From contig NZ_KE383907.1 of NCBI RefSeq assembly GCF_000422705.1, positions 185,327-249,326 on the forward strand: a stretch of 64,000 nucleotides of DNA, read 5' to 3'. This document shows positions 9,574-18,890 of this stretch, piece after piece. Below the pieces are notes generated by a model that saw only the letters and a list, made by a program, of their open reading frames with translations, had not been told where the DNA came from and did no database searches. Position numbers and translations under genes: made by a program. How positions within the stretch are numbered: position 1 is the first letter of the stretch; each line of letters starts with the position of its first letter. Source of the DNA: Flavobacterium soli DSM 19725 (GTDB taxonomy: Bacteria > Bacteroidota > Bacteroidia > Flavobacteriales > Flavobacteriaceae).

Positions 9574-11538
9574 ATGAAAATAAAACAATTGTTGTTCGGG
9601 CTTTTGCTTACTGCAAATTTTGTCGGAAATGCCCAAGACAGTAAAAAAGAGGTATTGTTCTCTATTGATGGTAAACCTTATTATACGGATGAATTTTCGA
9701 GAGTTTACAAAAAAAATATTGATCTTGTAAAAGACGAATCCCAGAAAGATCTTAATCAATATCTGGATTTATTTGTTGGTTATAAGCTTAAAATCAACAA
9801 GGCAAACAAGCTAGGATTGCAAAATAATCCGAAATATCAAACGGAGTTAAGATCCTACAGAAATCAGCTTTCTAAAAATTATCTTACCGATACAAAAGTT
9901 ACCAAAGAACTTATCGAGGAAGCCTACAATCGTTCTCAAAAAGAAATAAAAGCTTCTCATATACTTATAATGGTAGATGAAAATGCTTCTCCCGCTGATA
10001 CTTTAAAAGCATATAATAAAATTGTTGACCTTCGTAAAAAGGCAGCTTCTGGTGAAGATTTTGGTAATCTAGCAGCTCAATTTTCCGAAGATCCTTCAGC
10101 AAAAGAAAATAAAGGTGATTTAGGTTATTTCTCTGCTTTTAGAATGGTATATGCATTCGAATCGGGAGCTTACAAGACTAAAAAAGGGGAAATTTCTAAA
10201 CCAATAAGAACTCGTTTCGGATATCATTTGATTAAAGTTAATGACATCAGAAACAATAGAGGAGAAGTGAGTGTAGCTCATATCATGATCATGAAACCTG
10301 CCGATGGATCTCCATCTGATAAGGGAAAAATAAAAATCCAAGACATTTACAAAAAACTCCAACAAGGAGAAAAATTTGAAGAACTTGCCAAGCAATTTTC
10401 TGAAGATAAATCATCTGCAGGAAAAGGGGGTACTTTAAATACTTTTAGTTCAGGACAATTGAGCTCTACAATTTTTGAAGATGTAGCTTTTTCTTTGAAC
10501 CAGGAGAATCCTGTTTCGGAACCTTTTGAAAGCGAATACGGATGGCATATCGTTAAATTCCTCGAAAAACACCCCATAAAAACTTTTCAGGAAATGGAAG
10601 CCGATCTTGAAGCCAAAATCAGGAAAGACGACCGTTCTCGCCTAATTGTGGAATCGATGAATGACAGGTTGCGTAAAAAATATGCCGTGAAGCGAAATGA
10701 AAAAATGTATGCTTCGATCTTAAAGGCAGTCGATACTAAAATTTATACAGGCGAATGGAATATTCCAGCAAATACAGCCAATTTTGATACCGCATTGTTT
10801 TCTATCAAGGATAAAAATATTAGTGGTACGACATTTTTAAATTTCATGTATGGTCAGCAAAAAGGACTTCCTGAAATTAAACCAGTTGCAAAATTGGTTG
10901 ACAATTTATATGAGAAATTTTTAGACCAGCAGTTGAACGTATATTACAATGACAATTTAGAAAATGAGTTTCCTGAATTTGCAGATGTAATGGAAGAATA
11001 TCGCGATGGCTTGCTGTTGTTTGATTTAATGGAAAAGGAGATTTGGGAAAAATCGAAAAATGACACCATTGGTTTGGAGAATTTCTACCAAAAAAACAGT
11101 GGCAATTACAAATGGAAAAATAGATATGATGTTTTGATTGTGTCTTCAACAAAAGCTGATTTTATCAAAAAGGCACATAAATTGCTTAAAAAAGGTAAAT
11201 CAGCCGATTATATCAAGGTAAATCTAAACTCAGGAAAAGACGTTGAAGTTTTAGAAAAAGAAGGTGTTTTTGAAGAAGGTAATGAAGCGCTTCCGCAAAA
11301 TGTGACCTTTAAAGAAGGTGTAACCGATGTTATCAAACAAGGCGATTACTATTTTGCAACACGTGTAAATAAGGTGATTCCGGCAGGAAATAAAACACTT
11401 GAGGAATGCAAAGGAAAAGTGGTGAACGATTACCAACAATATTTGGAGGAAAATTGGGTTTCAGATTTAAAGAAAGAATTTACCATCACGGTTAATAAGG
11501 ATACTTTTGAAAAAGTAAAAAAGCAAATTAAATCCTAA
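9574..11538 (+). CDS. Peptidylprolyl isomerase, two parvulin domains
   Basis: 654 residues with a signal peptide (1-20, NFVGNAQD). Two consecutive PpiC/rotamase domains are visible at about 125-220 (IKASHILIMVDE, FGNLAAQFSEDPSAKENKG, FGYHLIKV) and 230-325 (VSVAHIMIM, FSEDKSSAGKGG, YGWHIVKF). The long C-terminal half has no domain I recognise. It probably folds or chaperones exported proteins in the periplasm. It is the first of three consecutive rotamase or chaperone genes, and its stop codon abuts the next ATG with no gap. Confidence 0.9.
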   Translation: MKIKQLLFGLLLTANFVGNAQDSKKEVLFSIDGKPYYTDEFSRVYKKNIDLVKDESQKDLNQYLDLFVGYKLKINKANKLGLQNNPKYQTELRSYRNQLSKNYLTDTKVTKELIEEAYNRSQKEIKASHILIMVDENASPADTLKAYNKIVDLRKKAASGEDFGNLAAQFSEDPSAKENKGDLGYFSAFRMVYAFESGAYKTKKGEISKPIRTRFGYHLIKVNDIRNNRGEVSVAHIMIMKPADGSPSDKGKIKIQDIYKKLQQGEKFEELAKQFSEDKSSAGKGGTLNTFSSGQLSSTIFEDVAFSLNQENPVSEPFESEYGWHIVKFLEKHPIKTFQEMEADLEAKIRKDDRSRLIVESMNDRLRKKYAVKRNEKMYASILKAVDTKIYTGEWNIPANTANFDTALFSIKDKNISGTTFLNFMYGQQKGLPEIKPVAKLVDNLYEKFLDQQLNVYYNDNLENEFPEFADVMEEYRDGLLLFDLMEKEIWEKSKNDTIGLENFYQKNSGNYKWKNRYDVLIVSSTKADFIKKAHKLLKKGKSADYIKVNLNSGKDVEVLEKEGVFEEGNEALPQNVTFKEGVTDVIKQGDYYFATRVNKVIPAGNKTLEECKGKVVNDYQQYLEENWVSDLKKEFTITVNKDTFEKVKKQIKS

Positions 11539-12390
11539 ATGCAAAAGGGGTTTTACATATTGGGATTATCTTTGCTGGCATGTTCCTGCAATTATTTTCA
11601 GCCCGAAGCAAAGCCCGAATCGATTGCAAGAGTTGGTGAGTCCTATTTATACAAGGAAGATATAAAGGATTTGGTTGCAGCTGGAACTTCGAAAGAAGAC
11701 AGTTTGATGATTGTAACCAGTTTTATCGATCGTTGGGCAACACAAAAGTTATTGCTGGAAGCGGCTAACATCAACTTGACGGATATAAAAAAGCAAGAGT
11801 TTGATAATTTAGTCAAGCAATATAAAAGCGATTTATATACAAAGGCCTATATTGAAGAAGTCGTGAAAACGACAGTTGACACTTTTGTTTCCGAAGAAGA
11901 GCTTAAAGAATATTATAATAAGAATAAAGAAAATTTCAGGACAAACGGAACTTTGGTGCAATTGCGTTACATCCACTTGCCAAAAGATCATCCAAAATTT
12001 TCGACTATAAAAAGCAAGTTTTTGGATTTTAGAAAATCCGATAAAAAGTTCTGGGAGACCTATCAGGTTCAGTTTAAAAATTCAGCTCTGAACGATTCGG
12101 TTTGGGTAGAATTAAATGAAATTTACAGGAAATTGCCCTTTATAAATCCTGAAAATCAAGGAAAATATATAGCAGGAGGAATCTCTTTTGAAAAGTCAGA
12201 TTCCTTGAATGTATATTTAGTAAAAATTAAAAATACAATAAATAAAAACGAGATAAGTCCTTTTGTGTATTTAAAGCCAACTTTACAAGAAGTAATTTTG
12301 AACAGAAGAAAATTGGAATTAATAAAAAAATTTGAAAAAGAAATTACTGATGACGCGATTAAAAATAACAAATATGAAATTTATAAATAG
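11539..12390 (+). CDS. Periplasmic lipoprotein of the PpiC/SurA chaperone type
   Basis: 283 residues. A lipoprotein signal peptide is present with two candidate cysteines (LLAC at 15, CSC at 17). The N-terminal half has SurA-like chaperone helices (ARVGESYLYKEDIKDLV, FIDRWATQKLLLEAA). The expected parvulin catalytic region is poorly conserved, so it may be chaperone only. It starts directly after the preceding isomerase gene and overlaps the next by 17 bp, so the three are almost certainly co-transcribed. Assignment rests on context and the SurA-like N-terminus. Confidence 0.75.
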   Translation: MQKGFYILGLSLLACSCNYFQPEAKPESIARVGESYLYKEDIKDLVAAGTSKEDSLMIVTSFIDRWATQKLLLEAANINLTDIKKQEFDNLVKQYKSDLYTKAYIEEVVKTTVDTFVSEEELKEYYNKNKENFRTNGTLVQLRYIHLPKDHPKFSTIKSKFLDFRKSDKKFWETYQVQFKNSALNDSVWVELNEIYRKLPFINPENQGKYIAGGISFEKSDSLNVYLVKIKNTINKNEISPFVYLKPTLQEVILNRRKLELIKKFEKEITDDAIKNNKYEIYK

Positions 12391-13789
12391 TAACAACTTT
12401 TTGATGCTTTTGTTGGCCGTTTTCTCGATTGGAGAACTTCAAGCTCAGGAAGTGATTAACGATACTGTAAAACCCAAAAAACAAGAAATCCCAAAATCGA
12501 AAATGCGTCAAAAAATTGATGGCGTTGTTGCAACCGTTGGAGATTATATCGTTTTGGATTCAGATATTGATAAAAATTTTCTTGAATTATCTGCACAGGG
12601 AAATTCAATCGAAGGAATTTCTAGATGCCAGATGTTAGGGAAATTGCTTGAAGAAAGATTATATGCACATCAAGCACTTCAGGACAGTATTGTTGTAAGC
12701 GATGCAGAAATCAATAGCTCGATGGAAGAAAAAATTGGAACTATGCTAGAACAATCTGGCGGTTCTATGGACGATCTTGTGAAATATTACAAGAAAAGCA
12801 GTGAGGAAGAGTTCAGGACCTATTTCTTTGAGATTTTAAAGATGAACAAGCTAACTACTGAAATGACCAATAAAATCATTGACAAAGTAGAAATTACTCC
12901 AGAAGAAGTGAGAACTTTTTTCAAAGGAATCAAAAAAGAAGAATTGCCAACTTTTGGTGACGAACTAGAAATTTCTCAAATTGTAATCAAACCCGAAGTT
13001 ACTCAAGCAGAAAAGAAAAAAGTAATTGATCAACTTAATAGTTTCAAGACAGACATTGCAGCGGGTTCTAGTTTTTATAGCAAAGCCGTTTTATATTCTC
13101 AAGATCCGGGATCAAAATCCAATGGTGGCTTTATGAAAGTGAATAGAAAAACACCTCTTGTAAAAGAGTTCAAGGATGTTGCCTTTAGTCTTGACGAAGG
13201 TCAAATTTCGGATCCATTCGAAACAGAATATGGTTATCATATTATCTACATTGAAAAAATTCGTGGTCAGGATGTTGATTTGCGTCATATTTTGATTGCT
13301 CCAAAAGTTTCGGAAGAATCATTGAAAGAAGCAAAAGAGGAAGCACTAATGATCAGAAAGAAAATTTTGGATGGAGAAATTACTTTTGCTGATGCTGCAA
13401 GAAGTTCTTCAGACGAAAAAGAAACTAAGGCAAACGGTGGAGCTTTGTTAAACCCAAAAACGTTAGATTCACGTTTTGAATTGACAAAATTAGACGCTAC
13501 TCTATATGGTCAGGTTTCAAATCTAAAAACTGGTGAAGTTTCGCTTCCTTATATTGATGAGCCTAGAACAGGAGGAAAAGTCTATAAATTGATGATGGTA
13601 ACCAATAGAATCCCATCACACGTGGCAGATTATGCAACGGATTATATCAAAATCAAAGAGTTTGCACTTAGAGACAAGCAAATCAAGGAAATTGCGAAAT
13701 GGACCGAAGCTAAAATCAAGGAAACCTATATCAAAATTAATGGAGAATATAGAGATTGCGATTTTACAAGCAACTGGTTAAAAAAATAA
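12374..13789 (+). CDS. SurA-like peptidylprolyl isomerase
   Basis: 471 residues from the ATG at 12374, which gives a clean signal peptide (FSIGELQAQE); the longer in-frame version from 12332 would place charged residues before it. The N-terminal chaperone domain (KIDGVVATVGDYIVLDSDID) is characteristic of SurA. It is followed by rotamase domains at about 190-280 (FGDELEISQIVI, GFMKVNRKTPLVKEFKDVAFSL, YGYHIIYIE) and 285-370 (VDLRHILIAPKV). SurA proteins escort unfolded outer-membrane proteins. It forms an operon with the two preceding chaperone genes. Confidence 0.9.
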   Translation: MKFINSNNFLMLLLAVFSIGELQAQEVINDTVKPKKQEIPKSKMRQKIDGVVATVGDYIVLDSDIDKNFLELSAQGNSIEGISRCQMLGKLLEERLYAHQALQDSIVVSDAEINSSMEEKIGTMLEQSGGSMDDLVKYYKKSSEEEFRTYFFEILKMNKLTTEMTNKIIDKVEITPEEVRTFFKGIKKEELPTFGDELEISQIVIKPEVTQAEKKKVIDQLNSFKTDIAAGSSFYSKAVLYSQDPGSKSNGGFMKVNRKTPLVKEFKDVAFSLDEGQISDPFETEYGYHIIYIEKIRGQDVDLRHILIAPKVSEESLKEAKEEALMIRKKILDGEITFADAARSSSDEKETKANGGALLNPKTLDSRFELTKLDATLYGQVSNLKTGEVSLPYIDEPRTGGKVYKLMMVTNRIPSHVADYATDYIKIKEFALRDKQIKEIAKWTEAKIKETYIKINGEYRDCDFTSNWLKK

Positions 13790-13800
13790 TATCAGTTTTT

Positions 13801-13835
13801 GCAATCTGCAATCTGCAATCTAAAATCTAAAATTC
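13801..13835 (+). repeat. Five tandem heptads ending 2 nt before the moxR start
   Basis: Three exact GCAATCT units, then AAAATCT and AAAATTC, all 7 nt with no slippage, followed by TT and the ATG at 13838. The array occupies almost the whole surA-moxR gap. It belongs to the set of heptad-periodic leaders seen elsewhere in the window. Confidence 0.85.
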
Positions 13836-13837
13836 TT

Positions 13838-14791
13838 ATGTCAGACGTAACCGCTATTCAAAATCTGGTTCAAAAAACAAATGAACTCAAAAAAGAGATA
13901 TCTAAAATTATTGTTGGTCAAGATGTAGTTGTAGACCAGATTTTGCTAAGTATTTTTTCTGGGGGTCATGCACTTTTAGTAGGTGTTCCAGGATTAGCCA
14001 AAACCTTGATGGTTAATACTATTGCCCAAGCATTAGGATTAGATTTCAAGCGTATTCAGTTTACTCCAGACTTGATGCCATCGGATATTTTAGGAAGTGA
14101 AATTTTAGATGAAAACCGTCAGTTTAAATTTATCAAAGGACCTATCTTTTCGAATATTATTTTGGCAGATGAGATCAACAGGACTCCTCCTAAAACACAA
14201 GCTGCTTTGCTAGAAGCGATGCAGGAAAGAGCTGTTACTATTGCAGGACACAATTATAAATTAGATTTGCCTTATTTTGTTCTGGCAACACAAAACCCAA
14301 TTGAGCAAGAAGGAACTTATCCTTTGCCAGAAGCACAGTTGGACCGTTTTATGTTTTCCATAAAATTAGATTATCCTTCATTTGCAGAAGAAGTTCAGGT
14401 GGTGAAAAGTACTACTTCTGATACAAAGGAAACCGTTAATCCATTATTTTCAGCACAAGAAATTATCGATTTTCAACATCTGATCAGAAGAATTCCGGTA
14501 GCCGATAACGTGATTGAATATGCCGTAACCTTGGTAAGCAAGACACGTCCTGATAATGCACTGTCAAACGATTTTATTAAAAATTATATCGATTGGGGAG
14601 CTGGACCTAGAGCTTCACAAAACCTGATTTTGGCAGCTAAGGCAAATGCCGCTTTTAATGGTAAGTTTTCTCCAGATATTGAAGATGTAAAAGCAGTAGC
14701 AATCGGAATTTTAAGACACCGTGTCGTGAAAAATTACAAGGCCGATGCCGAAGGAATTACGATAGAAAAAATCATAGCTTCGTTATTTTAG
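13838..14791 (+). CDS. MoxR family AAA+ ATPase
   Basis: 317 residues from the ATG at 13838; an in-frame TTG at 13799 lies inside the heptad repeats and was rejected. Walker A is GVPGLAKT (49-56), Walker B LADEINR (109-115), followed by the MoxR signature PPKTQAALLEAMQE and sensor region ATQNPIEQEGTYPLPEAQLDRF. MoxR proteins act as chaperone-like ATPases, often with DUF58 and von Willebrand A-domain partners. Those partners are not adjacent here, and the gene is followed by a terminator, so it looks monocistronic or the end of the chaperone operon. Confidence 0.93.
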   Translation: MSDVTAIQNLVQKTNELKKEISKIIVGQDVVVDQILLSIFSGGHALLVGVPGLAKTLMVNTIAQALGLDFKRIQFTPDLMPSDILGSEILDENRQFKFIKGPIFSNIILADEINRTPPKTQAALLEAMQERAVTIAGHNYKLDLPYFVLATQNPIEQEGTYPLPEAQLDRFMFSIKLDYPSFAEEVQVVKSTTSDTKETVNPLFSAQEIIDFQHLIRRIPVADNVIEYAVTLVSKTRPDNALSNDFIKNYIDWGAGPRASQNLILAAKANAAFNGKFSPDIEDVKAVAIGILRHRVVKNYKADAEGITIEKIIASLF

Positions 14792-15132
14792 AAGTTTTTA
14801 TAAAATAAAATTATACAAACCTGATAACTCATTTATCAGGTTTTTTTATGTGTTGTCACTTCGAAAACGTAATAGAACTGTAATTTAGAAAGGTTCTTAA
14901 TTTAGTAATACTTCTTAAAGCTTTCTAAAATTCCGAATTTGGTAATAAAAAGACTTTAAATTAACAATTACATAAAAATTTAGTTTAATAGCAAAATTTA
15001 TTTAATAATAATCATTAAAATTGATTATTTGAGAATAATAATGGTTTGAATCTTCTCTTTTATTAAAAATAGTTCAATTTAGATTTGAATTTATTAAATT
15101 TGCAATCACAAACAAGCAAACAAAATTTTACT
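14792..15132. other. Gene-free gap between moxR and aconitase
   Basis: 341 bp. It holds the moxR terminator (14816-14848), then very AT-rich DNA with no supported ORF. A TAAATTTG at 15095-15102 resembles the Bacteroidota -7 element and could drive aconitase, but no convincing -33 TTG is placed for it. Confidence 0.6.
14816..14848 (+). terminator. Terminator after moxR
   Basis: ACCTGATAA and TTATCAGGT form a stem with a short loop, followed by seven T residues. Confidence 0.85.
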
Positions 15133-17400
15133 ATGGCTTTTGACATTGAAATGATTAAGAAAGTGTATGCGAATATGACAACTCGTGTTGATAAAGCACG
15201 TGAAATAGTTGGTCGTCCGCTTACTTTGACGGAGAAAATTTTATACAACCACCTTTGGGAAGGAAATCCTTCTCACGCTTTTACAAGAGGAAAAGATTAT
15301 GTTGATTTCGCACCAGACAGAGTAGCTTGTCAGGATGCAACAGCACAAATGGCGTTGTTGCAATTTATGCATGCTGGAAAAGCAAAAGTTGCGGTTCCAA
15401 CAACGGTTCACTGTGATCACTTGATCCAAGCGAAAGTAGATGCAAAAACGGATTTAGCTCGTGCTAAATCACAAAGTAATGAAGTTTTTGATTTCCTATC
15501 TTCAGTTTCAGATAAATACGGAATCGGTTTTTGGAAACCAGGAGCTGGAATCATCCACCAAGTGGTTCTTGAAAATTATGCTTTCCCTGGAGGAATGATG
15601 ATTGGTACCGATTCGCATACTGTAAATGCAGGAGGTTTAGGAATGGTAGCCATTGGAGTAGGTGGTGCTGATGCAGTTGACGTAATGTCGGGAATGGCTT
15701 GGGAATTGAAGTTTCCAAAACTAATCGGAGTTAAATTGACTGGTAAATTATCGGGTTGGACAGCTCCAAAAGATGTTATCCTTAAAGTGGCTGGAATTCT
15801 TACTGTAAAAGGTGGAACTGGTGCAATCGTTGAATATTTTGGAGAAGGTGCAACGGCAATGTCTTGTACAGGAAAAGGAACTATCTGTAATATGGGTGCC
15901 GAAATTGGAGCTACAACTTCAACTTTTGGATATGATGCCTCAATGGACCGTTACCTTCGTTCAACAGGAAGAGCGGATGTGGCCGATGCTGCAAACGAAA
16001 TTGCTTCTTATTTGACAGGTGATGCTGAAGTTTATGCAAATCCAGAACAATATTTTGACCAAGTAATCGAAATCAATCTTTCAGAATTGGAGCCTTACTT
16101 GAACGGGCCTTTCACTCCGGATTTGGCTACGCCAATTTCTAAAATGAAGGAAGAAGCGATCAAAAATAACTGGCCTTTGAAAATTGAAGTTGGTTTGATT
16201 GGTTCTTGTACGAATTCATCTTATGAAGATATTTCTCGTGCTGCTTCTTTGGCAAAACAAGTTGCCGATAAAAACTTAAAGACAAAATCACAATTTACAA
16301 TAACGCCAGGTTCAGAATTGGTGCGATACACCATCGAACGTGACGGATTTATTGATACTTTCGATAAAATTGGTGCTACTGTTTTCGCAAATGCTTGTGG
16401 ACCATGTATCGGAATGTGGGACAGAGAAGGTGCTGAAAAAGAAGAAAGAAATACTATTGTTCACTCTTTCAACAGAAACTTCTCAAAACGTGCCGATGGA
16501 AATCCAAACACTTTGGCTTTCGTAGGTTCCCCAGAATTAGTTACAGCTTTGGCAATCGCGGGAGATTTATCATTCAATCCGTTGACCGATAAATTGATCA
16601 ACGAAAATGGCGAAGAAGTAATGTTGGACGAACCAACAGGAAATGAATTGCCTCCAAAAGGTTTTGATGCAGAAGATCCAGGTTTCCAAGCTCCAGCCGA
16701 AGATGGTTCAGGAGTTCAGGTAGCTGTTTCGCCAACATCAGAAAGATTGCAATTATTGGCGCCTTTCGAACCTTGGGACAAGAAAAATATCACAGGAGCT
16801 AAATTATTGATCAAAGCTTTCGGAAAATGTACGACTGACCATATTTCTATGGCTGGACCTTGGTTGCGTTTCCGTGGACATTTGGATAATATTTCAAATA
16901 ATATGTTGATTGGAGCGATTAATGCTTTCAACCAAAAAGCAAATTCGGTTAAAAATCAATTGACAGGGGAATATGATGCAGTTCCAGCTGTTCAAAGAGC
17001 TTACAAGGCGGCTGGAGTTCCTTCTATCGTTGTGGGAGATCACAATTATGGTGAAGGTTCTTCTCGTGAACATGCTGCAATGGAGCCTCGTTTCTTGGGC
17101 GTTAAAGCGGTTTTGGTAAAATCATTCGCTCGTATTCACGAAACCAACTTGAAAAAACAAGGTATGTTGGCACTTACTTTTGCTAACGAAGCTGATTATG
17201 ATAAAATTCAAGAAAACGATACCATCAATTTTACTAATCTTGTAGACTTCGCACCAGGAGTGCCGTTGACGTTAGAGTTTGCACACGAAGATGGTTCAGT
17301 AGATGTAATTATTGCAAATCATACTTACAATGAAGGTCAGATTGGCTGGTTCGTTGCAGGTTCAGCACTAAACTTGATTGCTGCTGCAGGAAACGCATAA
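15133..17400 (+). CDS. acnA: Aconitate hydratase
   Basis: 755 residues from the ATG at 15133. This TCA-cycle enzyme interconverts citrate and isocitrate with a [4Fe-4S] cluster. The three cluster cysteines are visible: Cys359 in IGSCTNSS and Cys422 and Cys425 in ANACGPCIGMW. The C-terminal swivel domain has the GEGSSREHAA motif. Length and cysteine numbering match the mitochondrial-type aconitases. It is monocistronic, with a strong terminator after it. Confidence 0.96.
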   Translation: MAFDIEMIKKVYANMTTRVDKAREIVGRPLTLTEKILYNHLWEGNPSHAFTRGKDYVDFAPDRVACQDATAQMALLQFMHAGKAKVAVPTTVHCDHLIQAKVDAKTDLARAKSQSNEVFDFLSSVSDKYGIGFWKPGAGIIHQVVLENYAFPGGMMIGTDSHTVNAGGLGMVAIGVGGADAVDVMSGMAWELKFPKLIGVKLTGKLSGWTAPKDVILKVAGILTVKGGTGAIVEYFGEGATAMSCTGKGTICNMGAEIGATTSTFGYDASMDRYLRSTGRADVADAANEIASYLTGDAEVYANPEQYFDQVIEINLSELEPYLNGPFTPDLATPISKMKEEAIKNNWPLKIEVGLIGSCTNSSYEDISRAASLAKQVADKNLKTKSQFTITPGSELVRYTIERDGFIDTFDKIGATVFANACGPCIGMWDREGAEKEERNTIVHSFNRNFSKRADGNPNTLAFVGSPELVTALAIAGDLSFNPLTDKLINENGEEVMLDEPTGNELPPKGFDAEDPGFQAPAEDGSGVQVAVSPTSERLQLLAPFEPWDKKNITGAKLLIKAFGKCTTDHISMAGPWLRFRGHLDNISNNMLIGAINAFNQKANSVKNQLTGEYDAVPAVQRAYKAAGVPSIVVGDHNYGEGSSREHAAMEPRFLGVKAVLVKSFARIHETNLKKQGMLALTFANEADYDKIQENDTINFTNLVDFAPGVPLTLEFAHEDGSVDVIIANHTYNEGQIGWFVAGSALNLIAAAGNA

Positions 17401-17422
17401 TTTGTATTTCTTTATAAATGAC

Positions 17423-17452
17423 AAAACTCCCGAAGTGATTCGGGAGTTTTTT
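17423..17452 (+). terminator. Terminator after aconitase
   Basis: A perfect 12-bp stem (AAAACTCCCGAA with TTCGGGAGTTTT) and a GTGA loop, followed by T residues. The A/T flanks also allow it to stop the opposing gene that ends at 17466. Confidence 0.92.
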
Positions 17453-17465
17453 TATGATTTAAAAA

Positions 17466-17825
17466 TTAATTTTGTCTTCCTATATATTCTCCACTCGGCA
17501 GTTGAATCGAATTATCAGGTGTGCTTTGAAAAAGTGAAATTATTATTGAAAAACCAATTAGTATATGAGGTAATAAACTCAATAATATCCAAAATATCCT
17601 TATTTTTAATTCTTGTTTTTTTTCAAAATGTATGAAAAGTGCATTGATCAATCCACCTATGGTCGCTATTCCCCAAGATAAATATACCGTTGCAACTCCG
17701 ATAAGATAAATATATCTGTATTCAGAATATCTAAATTCATTTGTTAGTTGAGCGATTGTTACTCCAAAGAATGGTAAGATGCAAATGACTATAGCAATTT
17801 TTTGAAATTTATTCAACTTTGGCAT
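17466..17825 (-). CDS. Small hypothetical membrane protein
   Basis: 119 residues, not recognised as a named family. Three hydrophobic stretches are visible, at about 11-28 (IAIVICILPFFGVTIAQL), 36-62 (IYLIGVATVYLSWGIATIGG) and 78-98 (IFWILLSLLPHILIGFSIII), so an inner-membrane location is likely. It stands alone, convergent with aconitase. A 17888-17944 hairpin lies upstream, separating it from the DUF3050 gene. Confidence 0.65.
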   Translation of the reverse strand: MPKLNKFQKIAIVICILPFFGVTIAQLTNEFRYSEYRYIYLIGVATVYLSWGIATIGGLINALFIHFEKKQELKIRIFWILLSLLPHILIGFSIIISLFQSTPDNSIQLPSGEYIGRQN

Positions 17826-17887
17826 CTTTAAGTAGATAAAATTTTTAACTGAGAGACTAAAGTTATAAATAATAACTCAAAATTAAA

Positions 17888-17944
17888 CCATTAAGAAATT
17901 AAGTTTCATTAAGTTTTACCTTAATCCTCTTAATTTCTTAATGG
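17888..17944 (-). repeat. 16-bp perfect inverted repeat, twin of 20488-20547
   Basis: CCATTAAGAAATTAAG (17888-17903) and its exact complement at 17929-17944 enclose a loop that carries further TTAAG/CTTAA pairs. Read on the - strand it follows the DUF3050 stop codon and is trailed by a T-rich run, so it can act as a terminator. A second copy with one compensatory pair change lies at 20488-20547. Confidence 0.85.
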
Positions 17945-17968
17945 CTTAAAAAATATATTTTGAAAAAT

Positions 17969-18763
17969 TTAAACTTCTACACTAGCGTTTCTCTTCAATA
18001 AAATTGCTTCATAAACACCATCCCATAAATTAATTCTTTGCTGTAATGAATTGATGGTTGCGATTTCGGCTTCCTTCCAAAAAGCTTCATTATCGCCACA
18101 TAAATTAGAGGTCATTTGCAAGGCAAGATGGCTATGGTGATCGCCATCCACTTCAATATGGCGTTCCAAATAATATTTAAAAGTCGAAATACTTTCAGGA
18201 TATTCCTTGTACATATCATTAATGATGGCCAAGAACATATCAGGAATCAAGTCTTCGCGACCAAAAGTAAAAATAGCCGATTGCAAATAATTTTTTTTGC
18301 TGTTAATGATGTCAAACGTAAAATCTACAAAATCCTTAGCAGCAATTGGAGTTTGAGATACCGCAAAAGCCGATTCAAAATTCCCAGATTGTTTCAACTC
18401 GGTTACAAATTTTTCAATCGAAGTTGTGTCGGCTCCACATTGTTGCATGGCATCAAGATACAATTCAAAATGGCTTTTTCGGTTGCCAAAAGCATCCACA
18501 TCTGATTCTTCTCCCACCACAATTTCATTGATAAGATGTCTGGTGTCTGCATCTCCAACAGGAAACCAAGGCACAGAAGTACAGGTTAGATTATTTTGCA
18601 ATGCTTTTAAAAGTGACATAAAATCCCAAACTGCAAAAATGTGGTACTGCATAAAAATCTGCAAATCCTCAGTATCCTTGATTACGGAATAGACTTTATG
18701 GTCGATAATTTGTTGTCTGTAAGGAGCTATTGCTTCTTGAATACGTTCAATATGTGGATTCAT
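17969..18763 (-). CDS. DUF3050 domain-containing protein
   Basis: 264 residues. It is recognised from MNPHIERIQEAIAPYRQQII, the HIFAVWDFMSLLKALQ segment and NEIVVGEESD, all characteristic of DUF3050, an all-helical heme-oxygenase/TenA-like fold. Conserved His and Glu residues (QYHIFAVWD, EIVVGEESD, ERHIEVDGDHH) could form a metal site, but no reaction is established. A -7-like CAAAAGTA (18788-18795 on +) precedes it. It appears monocistronic. Confidence 0.85.
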   Translation of the reverse strand: MNPHIERIQEAIAPYRQQIIDHKVYSVIKDTEDLQIFMQYHIFAVWDFMSLLKALQNNLTCTSVPWFPVGDADTRHLINEIVVGEESDVDAFGNRKSHFELYLDAMQQCGADTTSIEKFVTELKQSGNFESAFAVSQTPIAAKDFVDFTFDIINSKKNYLQSAIFTFGREDLIPDMFLAIINDMYKEYPESISTFKYYLERHIEVDGDHHSHLALQMTSNLCGDNEAFWKEAEIATINSLQQRINLWDGVYEAILLKRNASVEV

Positions 18764-18830
18764 TAAAATAGTTTAAGAGGGTTTTTGCAAAAGTATTAAA
18801 ATAAACTGCAGCAGAAAAGTTGTATAAATC

Positions 18831-18862
18831 AAAAATCCGTTCTGAATCAGAACGGATTTTCT
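18831..18862 (-). terminator. Terminator after GAPDH
   Basis: AAATCCGTTCT pairs with AGAACGGATTT around GAATC, with A/T tracts on both sides. It lies about 30 bp beyond the - strand GAPDH stop. Confidence 0.85.
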
Positions 18863-18890
18863 TGGTTTGGTTGGTTTTTGGGGTTAATTA

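Noticed and set aside
17378..17635. 85-residue + strand ORF overlapping the end of aconitase
   Set aside because: It runs through the aconitase terminator and lies antisense to the 119-residue membrane protein gene, so both context and composition argue against it.
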